From positions 1 through 64,000 of the forward strand of contig CAKOOS010000001.1 in NCBI GenBank assembly GCA_934098735.1: a stretch of 64,000 nt of DNA, written 5' to 3'. Shown piece by piece: positions 51,807 through 60,197 of this stretch (positions are counted from its first letter, which is position 1; each line of letters begins with the position of its first letter). Below the pieces are notes generated by a model that saw only the letters and a list, made by a program, of their open reading frames with translations, was not told where the DNA came from and ran no database searches. A program made the translations under genes and the position numbers. The DNA is from an uncultured Bacilli bacterium (lineage in GTDB: Bacteria > Bacillota_I > Bacilli_A > RF39 > UBA660).

Positions 51807-53861
51807 ATGAAGGTTATTTTACAAAGAGATGAAATGGATTGTGGGGCTTGTTCTTTAGCTTCGATTGTGAAACACTATGGAGGAAATGTCCCAATGGAGA
51901 TGGTACGTAGTGATACATTTACTTCAAAACATGGAACAACAGCATTAAATATTATTTTGGCAAGCAAAAGGTATGGATTTGAAGCTGTTGGAATGAAACT
52001 AGATGATATTAATTTTATAGATAAATTTCCGGCGATAGCTCATTTAAATTTAAAAAATGGACTTAATCACTTTGTAGTTGTTTATAAAATTAAAAATAAT
52101 AAAATTATTTTGATGGATCCAGCAGTTGGAAAGGTGGTGAAAGATAAAAAAGAATTTGCTGAAGAGTGGAGTCAAGTAGTAATTATGTTTTATCCCAGCT
52201 ATAAAATAATTAATGTTAAAAGTGAATGGACTATTTTTAAAATTTTGAAAGAGATTTTTTTAAAAGAAAAGAAAATTGTGTGTTTAATTATTTTATTAAG
52301 TTTACTGCTTACTTTTTTAGCTGTTGTTTTAAATTATTTTTTTGAAGTTATGTTGTCTATTTTGAATTATAATTCATTTAAAAAAATAATTTTTCTTTTT
52401 GCATCTTTTGTATTATTTAAATTAATTTTAATGTATATACGAGATTTTTTAATTAATTTTTTAAATAAAAATATAGATTACTATCTTCATCTTAAATTTT
52501 TGTCTCATCTTTATAATCTTCCTTTAGATATTATATTATCAAGAAATACTGGAGATATAATGACACGAATAAATGAAATAAGAAAAATAAAAGAACTGGC
52601 TTGTAATTTATTTGTTTTATTTTCTTTGTGTATTTTTATGATAATTTTGATTTGGCCTTTACTATTTAAAATTAATAACTATTTATTTTTAATACTTTTT
52701 ATAAATAGTTTATTGTATTTAGTGATTGGATTTATTTTAGGTAGAAAAATATACTTTAAAGCTTATAAAAATATAACTTTAGAAGCTGATTTTAATAATG
52801 TTTTGCTAGAAGATTTAAATATGATAACTAGTATAGTTAATTTAAATATTCAATCAAATAGGCTTAAGCGTCTTAAAAAATATTTAGCTAGTTATTTAAA
52901 TGGTTTGTATTTTTTTAGTAGGTTTATTAGCTTGGATAAAATATTAAAAAATGTTCTTACGGAAATTAATTTATTTTTAATTAATTCTTTAGGTATGTAT
53001 TTAATTTTAAATAACAAATTGTCTTTAGTAAGTTTAATAACTTTTAATTTTTTAATGAATTTGTATTTAGATACATTTTGTACTCTCGTTGATGATATTC
53101 CCCAGTATATGTATTTAAAAGCTTGCGTTTTAAAACTAAATGAATTTTTAGGTATTAGAGAAAATTCTGTAAGATGTAGTAAAAGTATGTTATTTAAAAA
53201 TATTAGTATTAAAAATTTATCATTTTCTTATAATTCTCAAAATAGTTTATTAAAGGATATTAATATAATTTTTAAACAAGGTCTTACTTTAATAAGGGGA
53301 AGTAGTGGATCTGGAAAATCAACATTATGTAAAATACTTTTAAAAAGAATAACTAATTATAATGGTGAGATTTATATTGATGAGGAAAACTTGCAAGAAT
53401 TATCTTTGTTAGATATAAATGAAAACATTATTTATGTTGGTCAAAATGAAAATCTTTTTGCAGGAACTATAAGAGAAAATATTTTGCTTGATAGAAATGT
53501 TGATGATTTAGATTTTATGAATATAAGTAAAATGTGTCATGTTAATGACTTTGTAAATAATAAAAAACTAAGTTATGATAGTTATATGAACGAGAAAATA
53601 AATTTATCTGGAGGAGAAAGACAAAGAATTATTTTAGCAAGATCTTTACTTAGTGATTTTAAAGTTTTAATATTAGATGAAGCTCTTAGTGAAGTAGATT
53701 ATGAAAGAGAAATTGATATTTTAAATAATTTAAGAAAGTATTTTAGAAATACTATAATTTTGTATATAAGTCATAAAAAGTATGATTATAAATTTGATGA
53801 AATTGTTGATTTTAACCCTGGTACGAAAAAAGAATTAATGGAGGATTTGTGCAGTTATTAA
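51807..53861 (+). CDS. peptidase-containing ABC exporter (C39/PCAT) for double-glycine peptides
   Basis: A 684-aa three-domain protein. The C39 peptidase (1-125) has Cys12 in QRDEMDCGACSLASI, His88 in NGLNHFVVVYK and Asp104 in ILMDPAVG. A six-helix membrane domain (about 150-440) follows. The ATPase has Walker A GSSGSGKST (about 498-506), LSGGERQ (about 600) and ILDEALSEVD. Such proteins cut the leader behind Gly-Gly and export the peptide. Two matching substrates are encoded directly downstream. The ATG at 51807 follows GGGAGA; an earlier in-frame ATG was rejected. No accessory protein gene is present. Confidence 0.93.
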   Translation: MKVILQRDEMDCGACSLASIVKHYGGNVPMEMVRSDTFTSKHGTTALNIILASKRYGFEAVGMKLDDINFIDKFPAIAHLNLKNGLNHFVVVYKIKNNKIILMDPAVGKVVKDKKEFAEEWSQVVIMFYPSYKIINVKSEWTIFKILKEIFLKEKKIVCLIILLSLLLTFLAVVLNYFFEVMLSILNYNSFKKIIFLFASFVLFKLILMYIRDFLINFLNKNIDYYLHLKFLSHLYNLPLDIILSRNTGDIMTRINEIRKIKELACNLFVLFSLCIFMIILIWPLLFKINNYLFLILFINSLLYLVIGFILGRKIYFKAYKNITLEADFNNVLLEDLNMITSIVNLNIQSNRLKRLKKYLASYLNGLYFFSRFISLDKILKNVLTEINLFLINSLGMYLILNNKLSLVSLITFNFLMNLYLDTFCTLVDDIPQYMYLKACVLKLNEFLGIRENSVRCSKSMLFKNISIKNLSFSYNSQNSLLKDINIIFKQGLTLIRGSSGSGKSTLCKILLKRITNYNGEIYIDEENLQELSLLDINENIIYVGQNENLFAGTIRENILLDRNVDDLDFMNISKMCHVNDFVNNKKLSYDSYMNEKINLSGGERQRIILARSLLSDFKVLILDEALSEVDYEREIDILNNLRKYFRNTIILYISHKKYDYKFDEIVDFNPGTKKELMEDLCSY

Positions 53862-53971
53862 ATGAAGAAAAATTACAAAAAATTGAAGGAGGTGGAATTA
53901 ATAAATGGCTTGTGGTTGCTGGTTTTTTCGCTTTATTGTCTGGCTTAGTCGTAGGTTTTTTTAACTCTTAG
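53849..53971 (+). CDS. double-glycine leader peptide 1 (bacteriocin-like precursor)
   Basis: A 40-aa peptide from a GTG start. The leader LNEEKLQKIEGG fits the double-glycine consensus exactly (Leu -12, Leu -7, Ile -4, Gly -2, Gly -1), so cutting after residue 15 is expected. The 25-residue mature part is hydrophobic (GINKWLVVAGFFALL at its start) and has GLVVG, a GxxxG motif at residues 32-36. The start overlaps the last 13 bases of the exporter gene and follows GGAGGATTT, so translation is probably coupled. A different-frame ATG at 53862 gives no leader and was rejected. Confidence 0.82.
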   Translation: MQLLNEEKLQKIEGGGINKWLVVAGFFALLSGLVVGFFNS

Positions 53972-53984
53972 AAAGGAAAGTTTA

Positions 53985-54137
53985 ATGATATTAGATGAAA
54001 TGGAATTGTCTATAGTTCGAGGTGGAAGTTTAAGTGCAACGATGCTTAATGCTTTTTCAAGAGTTATATCTACGGTATATGATATTGGATATGCTCTAGG
54101 TTCAACGTTAAGACGATTATGGAAAAAAATATATTAA
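53985..54137 (+). CDS. double-glycine leader peptide 2 (bacteriocin-like precursor)
   Basis: A 50-aa peptide. The leader LDEMELSIVRGG again fits the consensus (Leu -12, Glu -8, Leu -7, Val -4, Gly-Gly), with cutting expected after residue 14. The mature peptide (36 residues) is a predicted amphipathic helix. It has GYALG, a GxxxG motif at residues 35-39, and a cationic end (RRLWKKIY). AAAGGAA precedes the ATG. It begins 13 bp after peptide 1, and a terminator follows. The pair looks like a two-peptide bacteriocin. Confidence 0.85.
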   Translation: MILDEMELSIVRGGSLSATMLNAFSRVISTVYDIGYALGSTLRRLWKKIY

Positions 54138-54143
54138 AGTTTT

Positions 54144-54166
54144 AAAAAAGACATATTGTCTTTTTA
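54144..54166 (+). terminator. terminator after the peptide cassette
   Basis: AAAAAGACA and TGTCTTTTT pair around TAT and are followed by T residues. Confidence 0.85.
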
Positions 54167-54225
54167 TTACAGAAATATAAAAATGATAAAAACACAAAAA
54201 AATGAGGAAATATCGATAAAAATTG

Positions 54226-54254
54226 TTGATAATGCTAAATCCTTTTGTTATAAT
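54226..54254 (+). promoter_or_regulatory. sigma-A promoter of rpsU-yqeY
   Basis: TTGATA (54226-54231), 17 bp, then TATAAT (54249-54254). Confidence 0.8.
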
Positions 54255-54286
54255 AGATGTTGAAAAAAAGAAGGGAGGGCTGAAAA

Positions 54287-54472
54287 ATGACAAAAGTAGT
54301 TGTGCAAAATGGGAATGTTGATTTAGCATTAAAAAAATTCAAGGCAAAAGTTGCCAGAAGTGGAGTCCCTTCTGAAATAAAGAAAAGAAAACACTATGAA
54401 AAACCTGGTGTTAGAAGAAGAAATGAAATTAAAGAAGGAATTAAAAATTCTCACAAGAAAAATAGAGGCTAA
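54287..54472 (+). CDS. rpsU: 30S ribosomal protein S21
   Basis: A 61-aa basic protein. It has VVVQNGNVDLALKKFKAKVA near the N-terminus and KRKHYEKPGVRRR in the middle, both S21 landmarks. GGGAGGG precedes the ATG. yqeY follows after 2 bp, the standard Firmicutes pair. Confidence 0.95.
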   Translation: MTKVVVQNGNVDLALKKFKAKVARSGVPSEIKKRKHYEKPGVRRRNEIKEGIKNSHKKNRG

Positions 54473-54474
54473 AA

Positions 54475-54921
54475 ATGTATAATAAAATAAATGAAGACTT
54501 GTTAGTAGCTATGAAAAATAAAAATACTTTTGAGCTATCAGTACTTAGAATGTTAAAGAGTGCTTTACAATTAGAGAAGATAGCTAAAAAAGAAGATTTA
54601 AATGATAAAGAAGTAATTAATGTTTTAAAGAAGCAAGTTAAAATAAGAAAAGATTCAGTTCAGGAATATAAGAAGTATAATAAAAATGATGTAGCAGAAA
54701 CTTTAGAAAAAGAAATAGCTGTTATTGAAAAATATTTACCTCAAGAATTGGGGGAAGATGAACTAAAAAAAATAATAGAAACTGCATTTCAAGATGTTAA
54801 TCCTCAAAGCATGAAAGATATGGGATTAATTATGAAAAACATTAATGAAAAATTAGAAAATAAGAATGCTGATATGTCTTTGGTTAGCAAATTAGTTAAA
54901 GAACGTTTAATGACAAAATAA
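54475..54921 (+). CDS. yqeY: YqeY/GatB-tail-like protein
   Basis: A 148-aa helical protein. It has VLRMLKSALQLEKIAKKEDL, ALKKQVKIRKDS-like VLKKQVKIRKDSVQEYKKYN, EKEIAVIEKYLPQEL and MKDMGLIMKNINEKLENKNA. The C-terminal part resembles the tRNA-binding tail of GatB. The role is unknown. The converging germination gene shares its terminator. Confidence 0.92.
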   Translation: MYNKINEDLLVAMKNKNTFELSVLRMLKSALQLEKIAKKEDLNDKEVINVLKKQVKIRKDSVQEYKKYNKNDVAETLEKEIAVIEKYLPQELGEDELKKIIETAFQDVNPQSMKDMGLIMKNINEKLENKNADMSLVSKLVKERLMTK

Positions 54922-54946
54922 TCAAGTTTTAGACTTGATTATTTTT
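54915..54946. terminator. bidirectional terminator
   Basis: AAAATAATCAAG and CTTGATTATTTT form a 12-bp perfect stem overlapping the stop codons of the converging yqeY and gerB-type genes. Confidence 0.85.
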
Positions 54947-55935
54947 ATGGTTAAAAGAAGTAGAATAAGTATTAAAAATGCAAGATAAATATAAGGGAAG
55001 ATTTTATATATAATAAGGGTATTATAGAAGTTATTAGAAAAATATTTATGAACTATAAACAAAATAAATAAAACGAGTATTAAAGAATAGTATTTTTTAG
55101 ATGGACAGGTAAGATCTTTAACTTTACTAATTAAAAGAGTTAAAGAAATGAATAAATCAAAGAACCAATTAATACAAATAAAGTTTTCAATATTTTCAAT
55201 AAATTTAAAAAACTTTATTTTTCTTAAAATAGCATATTCTGGGTAACTATACATGTTTGATATTTCTCCGAGTATCAGAGTTATTGTTAAAATAACAATA
55301 ATATTAGTTAAAGAAGCAATAAGATAGTATTTTAAAGACTTTTTAAAGGAAAGGTTTTTGTCAATTATGATAAGAATAGGGGTAGTTGAAAGAAAAGCAT
55401 AAATTAAAGCTGATTTAAATATTTTGGAAGGAGGATTTATCAATACAGGAAAAAGATTATTTATGTTAAATTCATTGGTAAGTAAAATGGTTTTTATAGC
55501 AATAATACTTAAACCAAGAATAAACAAAATAAAGGCAACGTATTTAGTATTATCATCTTTTTTGAAGGCTAGGTATGCTGCTAGCAATACAAAGGGAAGG
55601 CAAGAAGCAAAAGAAGGTGTGAAGGGAAGAAAGTAGGAATATAGAAAATTGGATAAAATAATAAATAGTAAAAAAATATTAAAGATAACAAATATTAAAA
55701 AAACAGTTTTAAATATAATATTGAAAAAATTGTTTTCTTTAAAGTATTGATTAAATGGACAAGTTATTTTTTTAGATAAAGCACAGATAATGTATAATAT
55801 ACCAATTCCTAATAAAGTACCTAGAAATGTGGCGATATATGTGTCATTACTACTTAAATTAGTCATCTTAGCAAAGCCAAATCCCAGGAATAGAAAGTGG
55901 GATAAAAAGTAAATATAAATACTATTTTTTTTCAT
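54922..55935 (-). CDS. spore germination permease, GerB family
   Basis: A 337-aa protein with about ten membrane helices, of the GerAB/ArcD/ProY superfamily. Its start (FLSHFLFLGFGFAKMTNLSS) and length fit GerAB/GerKB. The B subunit is thought to bind the germinant in the inner spore membrane. Its start overlaps the C subunit gene by 14 bp, completing the order A-C-B. Confidence 0.9.
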   Translation of the reverse strand: MKKNSIYIYFLSHFLFLGFGFAKMTNLSSNDTYIATFLGTLLGIGILYIICALSKKITCPFNQYFKENNFFNIIFKTVFLIFVIFNIFLLFIILSNFLYSYFLPFTPSFASCLPFVLLAAYLAFKKDDNTKYVAFILFILGLSIIAIKTILLTNEFNINNLFPVLINPPSKIFKSALIYAFLSTTPILIIIDKNLSFKKSLKYYLIASLTNIIVILTITLILGEISNMYSYPEYAILRKIKFFKFIENIENFICINWFFDLFISLTLLISKVKDLTCPSKKYYSLILVLFILFIVHKYFSNNFYNTLIIYKIFPYIYLAFLILILLLLTIKIIKSKT

Positions 55936-57001
55936 TTTCTACCTCGTAAATTAAATTTTTTTTATTTATTTTAAAACTTACAGTATTGTCAATATCTAAT
56001 TTAGTCCAATAATTATTATCTTTTATTCTTTCTTTTTGATAATAGCTTTTAGATATTCCGAGAATATCGCTTTTTTTATTTTGAATTTCTTTTATAAAAT
56101 CTGTAATTTTATCATTTAAGATAGTACTGAAATCATTGTCAATAGTTTTTAAGTCATCTAATGAGCGAATATCAAAATTAGCATCATTATCTAAAACTTT
56201 TCCTTTTAAAATTCCTTTTATTTTTATTTTACCATTTTCGATAGAGCTTGATATCTTTCCACTATTTACGGAAATAGTAAAATAATTATCGTCATATTTT
56301 TTGGAATATGTTGGTCTATTATATTTTCCCCTCATAATATTATATATTTTCGCATAGTCATTATTTAATGATCCTTTATAGTTGAAATCTTGAAATAGAA
56401 CCATTCCATCTATTACAAATTCCTGCTCTTTTAAAGTAACATTAGAAAAGCAAGTATCAATTCCAAATATTAAAACTTCTTCGATTACTTCATCAAAAGT
56501 TTTGGCAATATTGCTGTTTGAAGAAAAACTAATGTTTTCAAGTTTTTTTGCAATGGCAGTGCTTGCAACAGGATTTTCATCTGATTTATTATTAAGTAAT
56601 TCTTCTGGAGAATGTTCTAAAGAAGATATAACATAAAAATTTTCTCTAAAATAGGTATTACGCAAAAATAAATCAACGACATTAGAAAACTTTTCTTTTA
56701 AAAGATTTTCGCTAAAAACCATTAATTTTACATGACTTAAGGTTAATTGATTGGATAATTTGTCAGCTGCATTTTCAATTGCTGTTGCTAATATTTTGTC
56801 TTTCCCTGTTTTAGTATATGAAGTTATGATACCTGAATCTTTATCAATTTGATTATTTAGTACTTCTAAAGTAACTATATATTTTTCATCTCGATAATCA
56901 ATTCCAATAGCACTAATTATATCAAGTTCATTTATTTCTTTGTAATCATAACAACCAGATGTTAATAATATTACTATGAAAAGTATTATAATTTTTTTCA
57001 T
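55922..57001 (-). CDS. Ger(x)C family germination lipoprotein
   Basis: A 359-aa lipoprotein. The signal peptide ends in LLTSGC. GerC family marks follow: YDYKEINELDIISAIGIDY, a middle domain with LLKEKFSNVVDLFLRN, and a C-terminal domain that starts around DGMVLFQDF. The C subunit is needed for receptor function and sits outside the inner spore membrane. It overlaps the A subunit gene by 4 bp. Confidence 0.93.
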   Translation of the reverse strand: MKKIIILFIVILLTSGCYDYKEINELDIISAIGIDYRDEKYIVTLEVLNNQIDKDSGIITSYTKTGKDKILATAIENAADKLSNQLTLSHVKLMVFSENLLKEKFSNVVDLFLRNTYFRENFYVISSLEHSPEELLNNKSDENPVASTAIAKKLENISFSSNSNIAKTFDEVIEEVLIFGIDTCFSNVTLKEQEFVIDGMVLFQDFNYKGSLNNDYAKIYNIMRGKYNRPTYSKKYDDNYFTISVNSGKISSSIENGKIKIKGILKGKVLDNDANFDIRSLDDLKTIDNDFSTILNDKITDFIKEIQNKKSDILGISKSYYQKERIKDNNYWTKLDIDNTVSFKINKKNLIYEVENEKK

Positions 57002-58422
57002 TTTTTCTCCTTTTGTTTATAAATATTTTTATGAGTAAATAAAGTGCTTCTTTTTAAGTCTTTATCAATAGGCTTTTTTAAAAAAGTATTTGTGAAGTAT
57101 TCACTATTAAATGGTGATATCGGAGCAAAGTAGGGAAGGTTAAATGATCTGGTACTTATAGTGTAAATAAGGAAAAATAATAAACCTAGTGTTACTCCAT
57201 ATAATCCGAATAAAGCACTAAATAAAATAAATATTATTCTAAGAAAACGTAATGAATTATTTAATTCGATATTGGTAAATGTAAGACTGGAAATAAAGGT
57301 AATAGCTATTACTATAATAGTTATAGGTGATGCTATTCCAGCATTTACTGATGCTTCACCTAAAACAATGGCACCTAAAATGGAAATAGCTGATCCATAA
57401 TTAGAAGGAAATCTTAAATCACTTTCTCTTAAAATTTCACATACAATTAGCATTATGCTAGTTTCTATAATTGTTGGAAATGGAACACCGCTTCGCTGGA
57501 TAGCAAAATTTAACAAAAGACTTGTTGGAATCGTTTCTTCATTATAATTCATTAAAGATATATAAATAGCTGGAGCAATCATAGAAATTAAAAAAGATAT
57601 AAATCTTAAAATTTTAATGAAATTGATATTTTGACTTTTATTATAATTATCAATAGCGGGGTTTATAAAATCTATAAAAAAGGCAGGAATAATAATAGCA
57701 TACGGTGTAGTATCTACTAAAATGGCTATTTTTCCTTCTAAAAGGCTTGTAGCAACGATATCAGGTCTTTCAGTTTGTAAATAGGTAGGGTAAATTGAGT
57801 TTTCTTCTTTTTCTAATAAAAAACCGACAGAAGAAGAGTCAATAATTCCATCTATATCAATTGAATCTAATTTCTTTAAAATATTTTTTACCAAAGAAGT
57901 ATTTGCTATGTCACTAAAATATAAAATACTTATATTTGTTAAAGTTTTTCGACCTAAAATTTTGTTTTCAATTTTTAGTGTACTAGATTTTATTCTTCTT
58001 TTAACTAACCCAATATTTATTTGGATGTTTTCTGTAAATGAATCTTTGGGGCCATTTATAGAAGATTCAACATCACTATTTGTTACCGCTCTATTAATAT
58101 TTGCTTTTGTTTCAACAGCATAAATAGTTTTATTTAAAATTATTAATGAAAAACCATTTGTCAAATAAAATTCACATTCATCAATATTTTTTATTTTTTT
58201 AGTATTTGGTGCTGCTATAAATGAACTAATATTTTTTTCATTAAGATTATTTTTTTCTAAAATAAAATTTTTTAATATATAATCATTTACTTTGTCGCTA
58301 CTACTTACGGTTTCTAAATAAATAATATAAATTGTATTGAAAAAATTAAGTTTCAATTCTTTAATTATTAAGTCTGGATTTTTATAAAACTCTTCTTGAA
58401 GTCTATTTACTATTTTATTCAC
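56998..58422 (-). CDS. spore germination protein, GerA family
   Basis: About 474 aa. A cytoplasmic N-terminal part (about 1-230) has ETKANINRAVTNSDVESSIN, GPKDSF, LVKRRIKSS and LYFSDIANTSLVKNI. The helices follow, with VATSLLEGKIAILVDTTPYA and QRSGVPFPTIIETSIMLI. These are GerAA/GerKA hallmarks. The GTG at 58422 is well spaced from GGTGAATC; an in-frame TTG at 58452 lacks a ribosome site. It heads the receptor operon A-C-B; forespore (sigma-G) control is expected, but no good promoter match was found. Confidence 0.92.
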   Translation of the reverse strand: MNKIVNRLQEEFYKNPDLIIKELKLNFFNTIYIIYLETVSSSDKVNDYILKNFILEKNNLNEKNISSFIAAPNTKKIKNIDECEFYLTNGFSLIILNKTIYAVETKANINRAVTNSDVESSINGPKDSFTENIQINIGLVKRRIKSSTLKIENKILGRKTLTNISILYFSDIANTSLVKNILKKLDSIDIDGIIDSSSVGFLLEKEENSIYPTYLQTERPDIVATSLLEGKIAILVDTTPYAIIIPAFFIDFINPAIDNYNKSQNINFIKILRFISFLISMIAPAIYISLMNYNEETIPTSLLLNFAIQRSGVPFPTIIETSIMLIVCEILRESDLRFPSNYGSAISILGAIVLGEASVNAGIASPITIIVIAITFISSLTFTNIELNNSLRFLRIIFILFSALFGLYGVTLGLLFFLIYTISTRSFNLPYFAPISPFNSEYFTNTFLKKPIDKDLKRSTLFTHKNIYKQKEKK

Positions 58423-58445
58423 TTTAGATTCACCATTAATAATAT

Positions 58446-58474
58446 TTACCAAATAATGACAATTATGCTAAAAT
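58446..58474 (+). promoter_or_regulatory. sigma-A promoter of rlmD
   Basis: TTACCA (58446-58451), 17 bp, then TAAAAT (58469-58474), with extended TGC. It lies in the divergent gap to the gerA operon. Confidence 0.65.
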
Positions 58475-58490
58475 GTTCTTGTGATGTATA

Positions 58491-59687
58491 ATGAATTTAG
58501 AAATTGTTAAAATAGATGACTTTGGAAGAGGAATAGGCTTTATTGATGGAAAGGTTACATTTGTATCTAAAAGTGTTGTTGGTGATATTGTAGATGTTGA
58601 AATTGTAAAGACCAAGAAAAAATATAATGTTGCTAAAATACAAAGGATTATTAAACCATCTTTGAAAAGAAAAAATGTTTGTTGCCCTTATTTTGAAAAA
58701 TGTGGTGGTTGTGAATTACTTAATATTTCTTATCAAAATGGTTTACTCTATAAAAAAGATAAAGTAATCAATTATTTTAAAAAAAATAATTTGTTAATAA
58801 CTCCGAAAGTAATAGCAAACGATCAAACTTATGGTTACAGAAATAAAATTAGCTTGAAAGCTGTAGATAGAAAAATAGGTTTTTTTGAAGCAAAAAGTCA
58901 CTCTGTTTTAGAAATAGATAAGTGTTTGATAGCTAAAGATAGTATTAATAAGGTAATTGATTTTGTGAAAAGTATTGATATTATAAATGGAGATATAACG
59001 ATAAGAAGTAATTATAAAGATGAAATACTTTTAATTATTAAATCAAATGATAAGTTAAGTATTGACTTAGATAAATTTAAAAAGTTATCGGGAATTGGTA
59101 TCATCGTTAATGATAAAGTTATATTTGGTAAATCTTATTTTTATGAAAAGATAGAAAATCTTATATATAAAGTTAGTTATGATTCTTTTTTTCAAGTTAA
59201 TTTAAATGTGGCTACAAAAATGTTTAATGTTATAAAAAAACATATAAAAGAAGATGATAAAATTTTAGAACTTTATTCTGGTGCTGGTGCTATATCTTTA
59301 TTTGTTTCTTCTAAGGCTAAATCTTTATTAGGAATGGAAATTGTAAATAATGCTGTTATAAATGCAAATTATAATGCAAAATTAAATAATATAAATAATG
59401 CGAGTTTTGTTTTAGAAGATTTAAAGACTGGGGTAAAAATTAATAATTATGAATTTAATAAATTAATTGTTGATCCACCACGAAGTGGGTTAAGTAAAGA
59501 TGTTTTAGCTTTCATAGAAAATAAAAAACCACAAGATATTATTTATATGTCTTGTGATATGCAAACTTTAGCTCGAGATGTAAGTTTTCTTAAATCTATG
59601 TATGAAATTACTGATTTTTATGTCGGAGATATGTTTAGTTATACTTACCATGTGGAATGTGTGATTTTACTACAAAGGAAAGATTAG
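58491..59687 (+). CDS. rlmD: 23S rRNA (uracil-5-)-methyltransferase, RlmD/RlmCD type
   Basis: A 398-aa TrmA/RumA-family enzyme. It has an N-terminal TRAM-like domain, the iron-sulfur cluster cysteines (CCPYFEKCGGCELL), the SAM site ILELYSGAGAISLF, VDPPRSGL and the catalytic YMSCDMQTLARD. It makes 5-methyluridine in 23S rRNA. The ribosome site is weak (TGTGATGT). In Bacillus one enzyme modifies two sites; that cannot be judged here. Confidence 0.92.
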   Translation: MNLEIVKIDDFGRGIGFIDGKVTFVSKSVVGDIVDVEIVKTKKKYNVAKIQRIIKPSLKRKNVCCPYFEKCGGCELLNISYQNGLLYKKDKVINYFKKNNLLITPKVIANDQTYGYRNKISLKAVDRKIGFFEAKSHSVLEIDKCLIAKDSINKVIDFVKSIDIINGDITIRSNYKDEILLIIKSNDKLSIDLDKFKKLSGIGIIVNDKVIFGKSYFYEKIENLIYKVSYDSFFQVNLNVATKMFNVIKKHIKEDDKILELYSGAGAISLFVSSKAKSLLGMEIVNNAVINANYNAKLNNINNASFVLEDLKTGVKINNYEFNKLIVDPPRSGLSKDVLAFIENKKPQDIIYMSCDMQTLARDVSFLKSMYEITDFYVGDMFSYTYHVECVILLQRKD

Positions 59688-59688
59688 T

Positions 59689-59781
59689 AGAAATGCTAAT
59701 TTTCAAGCATTTGCAGACTATTATAGATTTCTAAAAGTAGATGAAAATAGTCGTTTAAGAGTACTAGAAAATAGAATTTGA
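59689..59781 (+). pseudogene. C-terminal fragment of an unidentified gene
   Basis: Directly after the rlmD stop a different frame reads like protein (RNANFQAFADYYRFLKVDEN, then RLRVLENRI, then TGA) but has no start codon. It looks like the tail of a gene whose front was lost, marking a recombination joint. Confidence 0.35.
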
Positions 59782-59786
59782 AAGCA

Positions 59787-60197
59787 ATGGAAAACAATGT
59801 TGAAGTGGTATCAGCAGATCAAACACATTTAGGTTATGTAAAAAACAAAATAATGTTAAGACGTGGGTCATTATACATGAGAATTGGTGAGGATAACGAA
59901 GTGTTTTTAAGCCCAGCTAAATCAGAGATAGAAATTAAGTTAATTATAAATCTTGCTGGTGTATGTGATAATGGAAAATTATACTTTGATGTAGTTAATA
60001 ATAAAGAACACATAATTAAAAAAATGTTTAAATTTTGTACATGGCATTCTGATATTCCACTATTTACAGAAACCGAAATGTTGAATATAGACAGAACGAA
60101 AATATACAAATGGCTATCTAGAATAAATATACCGTTTTACAATGTAAGGGGAGATTCAAAAAATATCATAATAAAAATAAAGAAGGTCTTAAAATGA
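59787..60197 (+). CDS. hypothetical protein next to an APH-like kinase
   Basis: A 136-aa soluble protein of unknown family. It has YVKNKIMLRRGSLYMRIGED, LYFDVVNNKEH, a central FKFCTWHSDIPLF, and a C-terminal basic strand (IIIKIKKVLK). An in-frame TTG at 59778 is an alternative start; neither has a ribosome site, which suggests the promoter side was lost or lies in the fragment upstream. It overlaps the kinase gene by 4 bp (ATGA). The pair looks like a transferred unit. Confidence 0.55.
   Translation: MENNVEVVSADQTHLGYVKNKIMLRRGSLYMRIGEDNEVFLSPAKSEIEIKLIINLAGVCDNGKLYFDVVNNKEHIIKKMFKFCTWHSDIPLFTETEMLNIDRTKIYKWLSRINIPFYNVRGDSKNIIIKIKKVLK

Noticed and set aside
53862..53948. Alternative ATG frame (MKKNYKKLKEVELING...) overlapping peptide 1.
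   Set aside because: It has no ribosome site and no leader motif, while the GTG frame fits the double-glycine consensus at every position.
54117..54329. Antisense ORF over the peptide 2 end and the rpsU promoter.
   Set aside because: It is low-complexity Phe/Tyr-rich shadow sequence covering a terminator, a consensus promoter and the start of rpsU.
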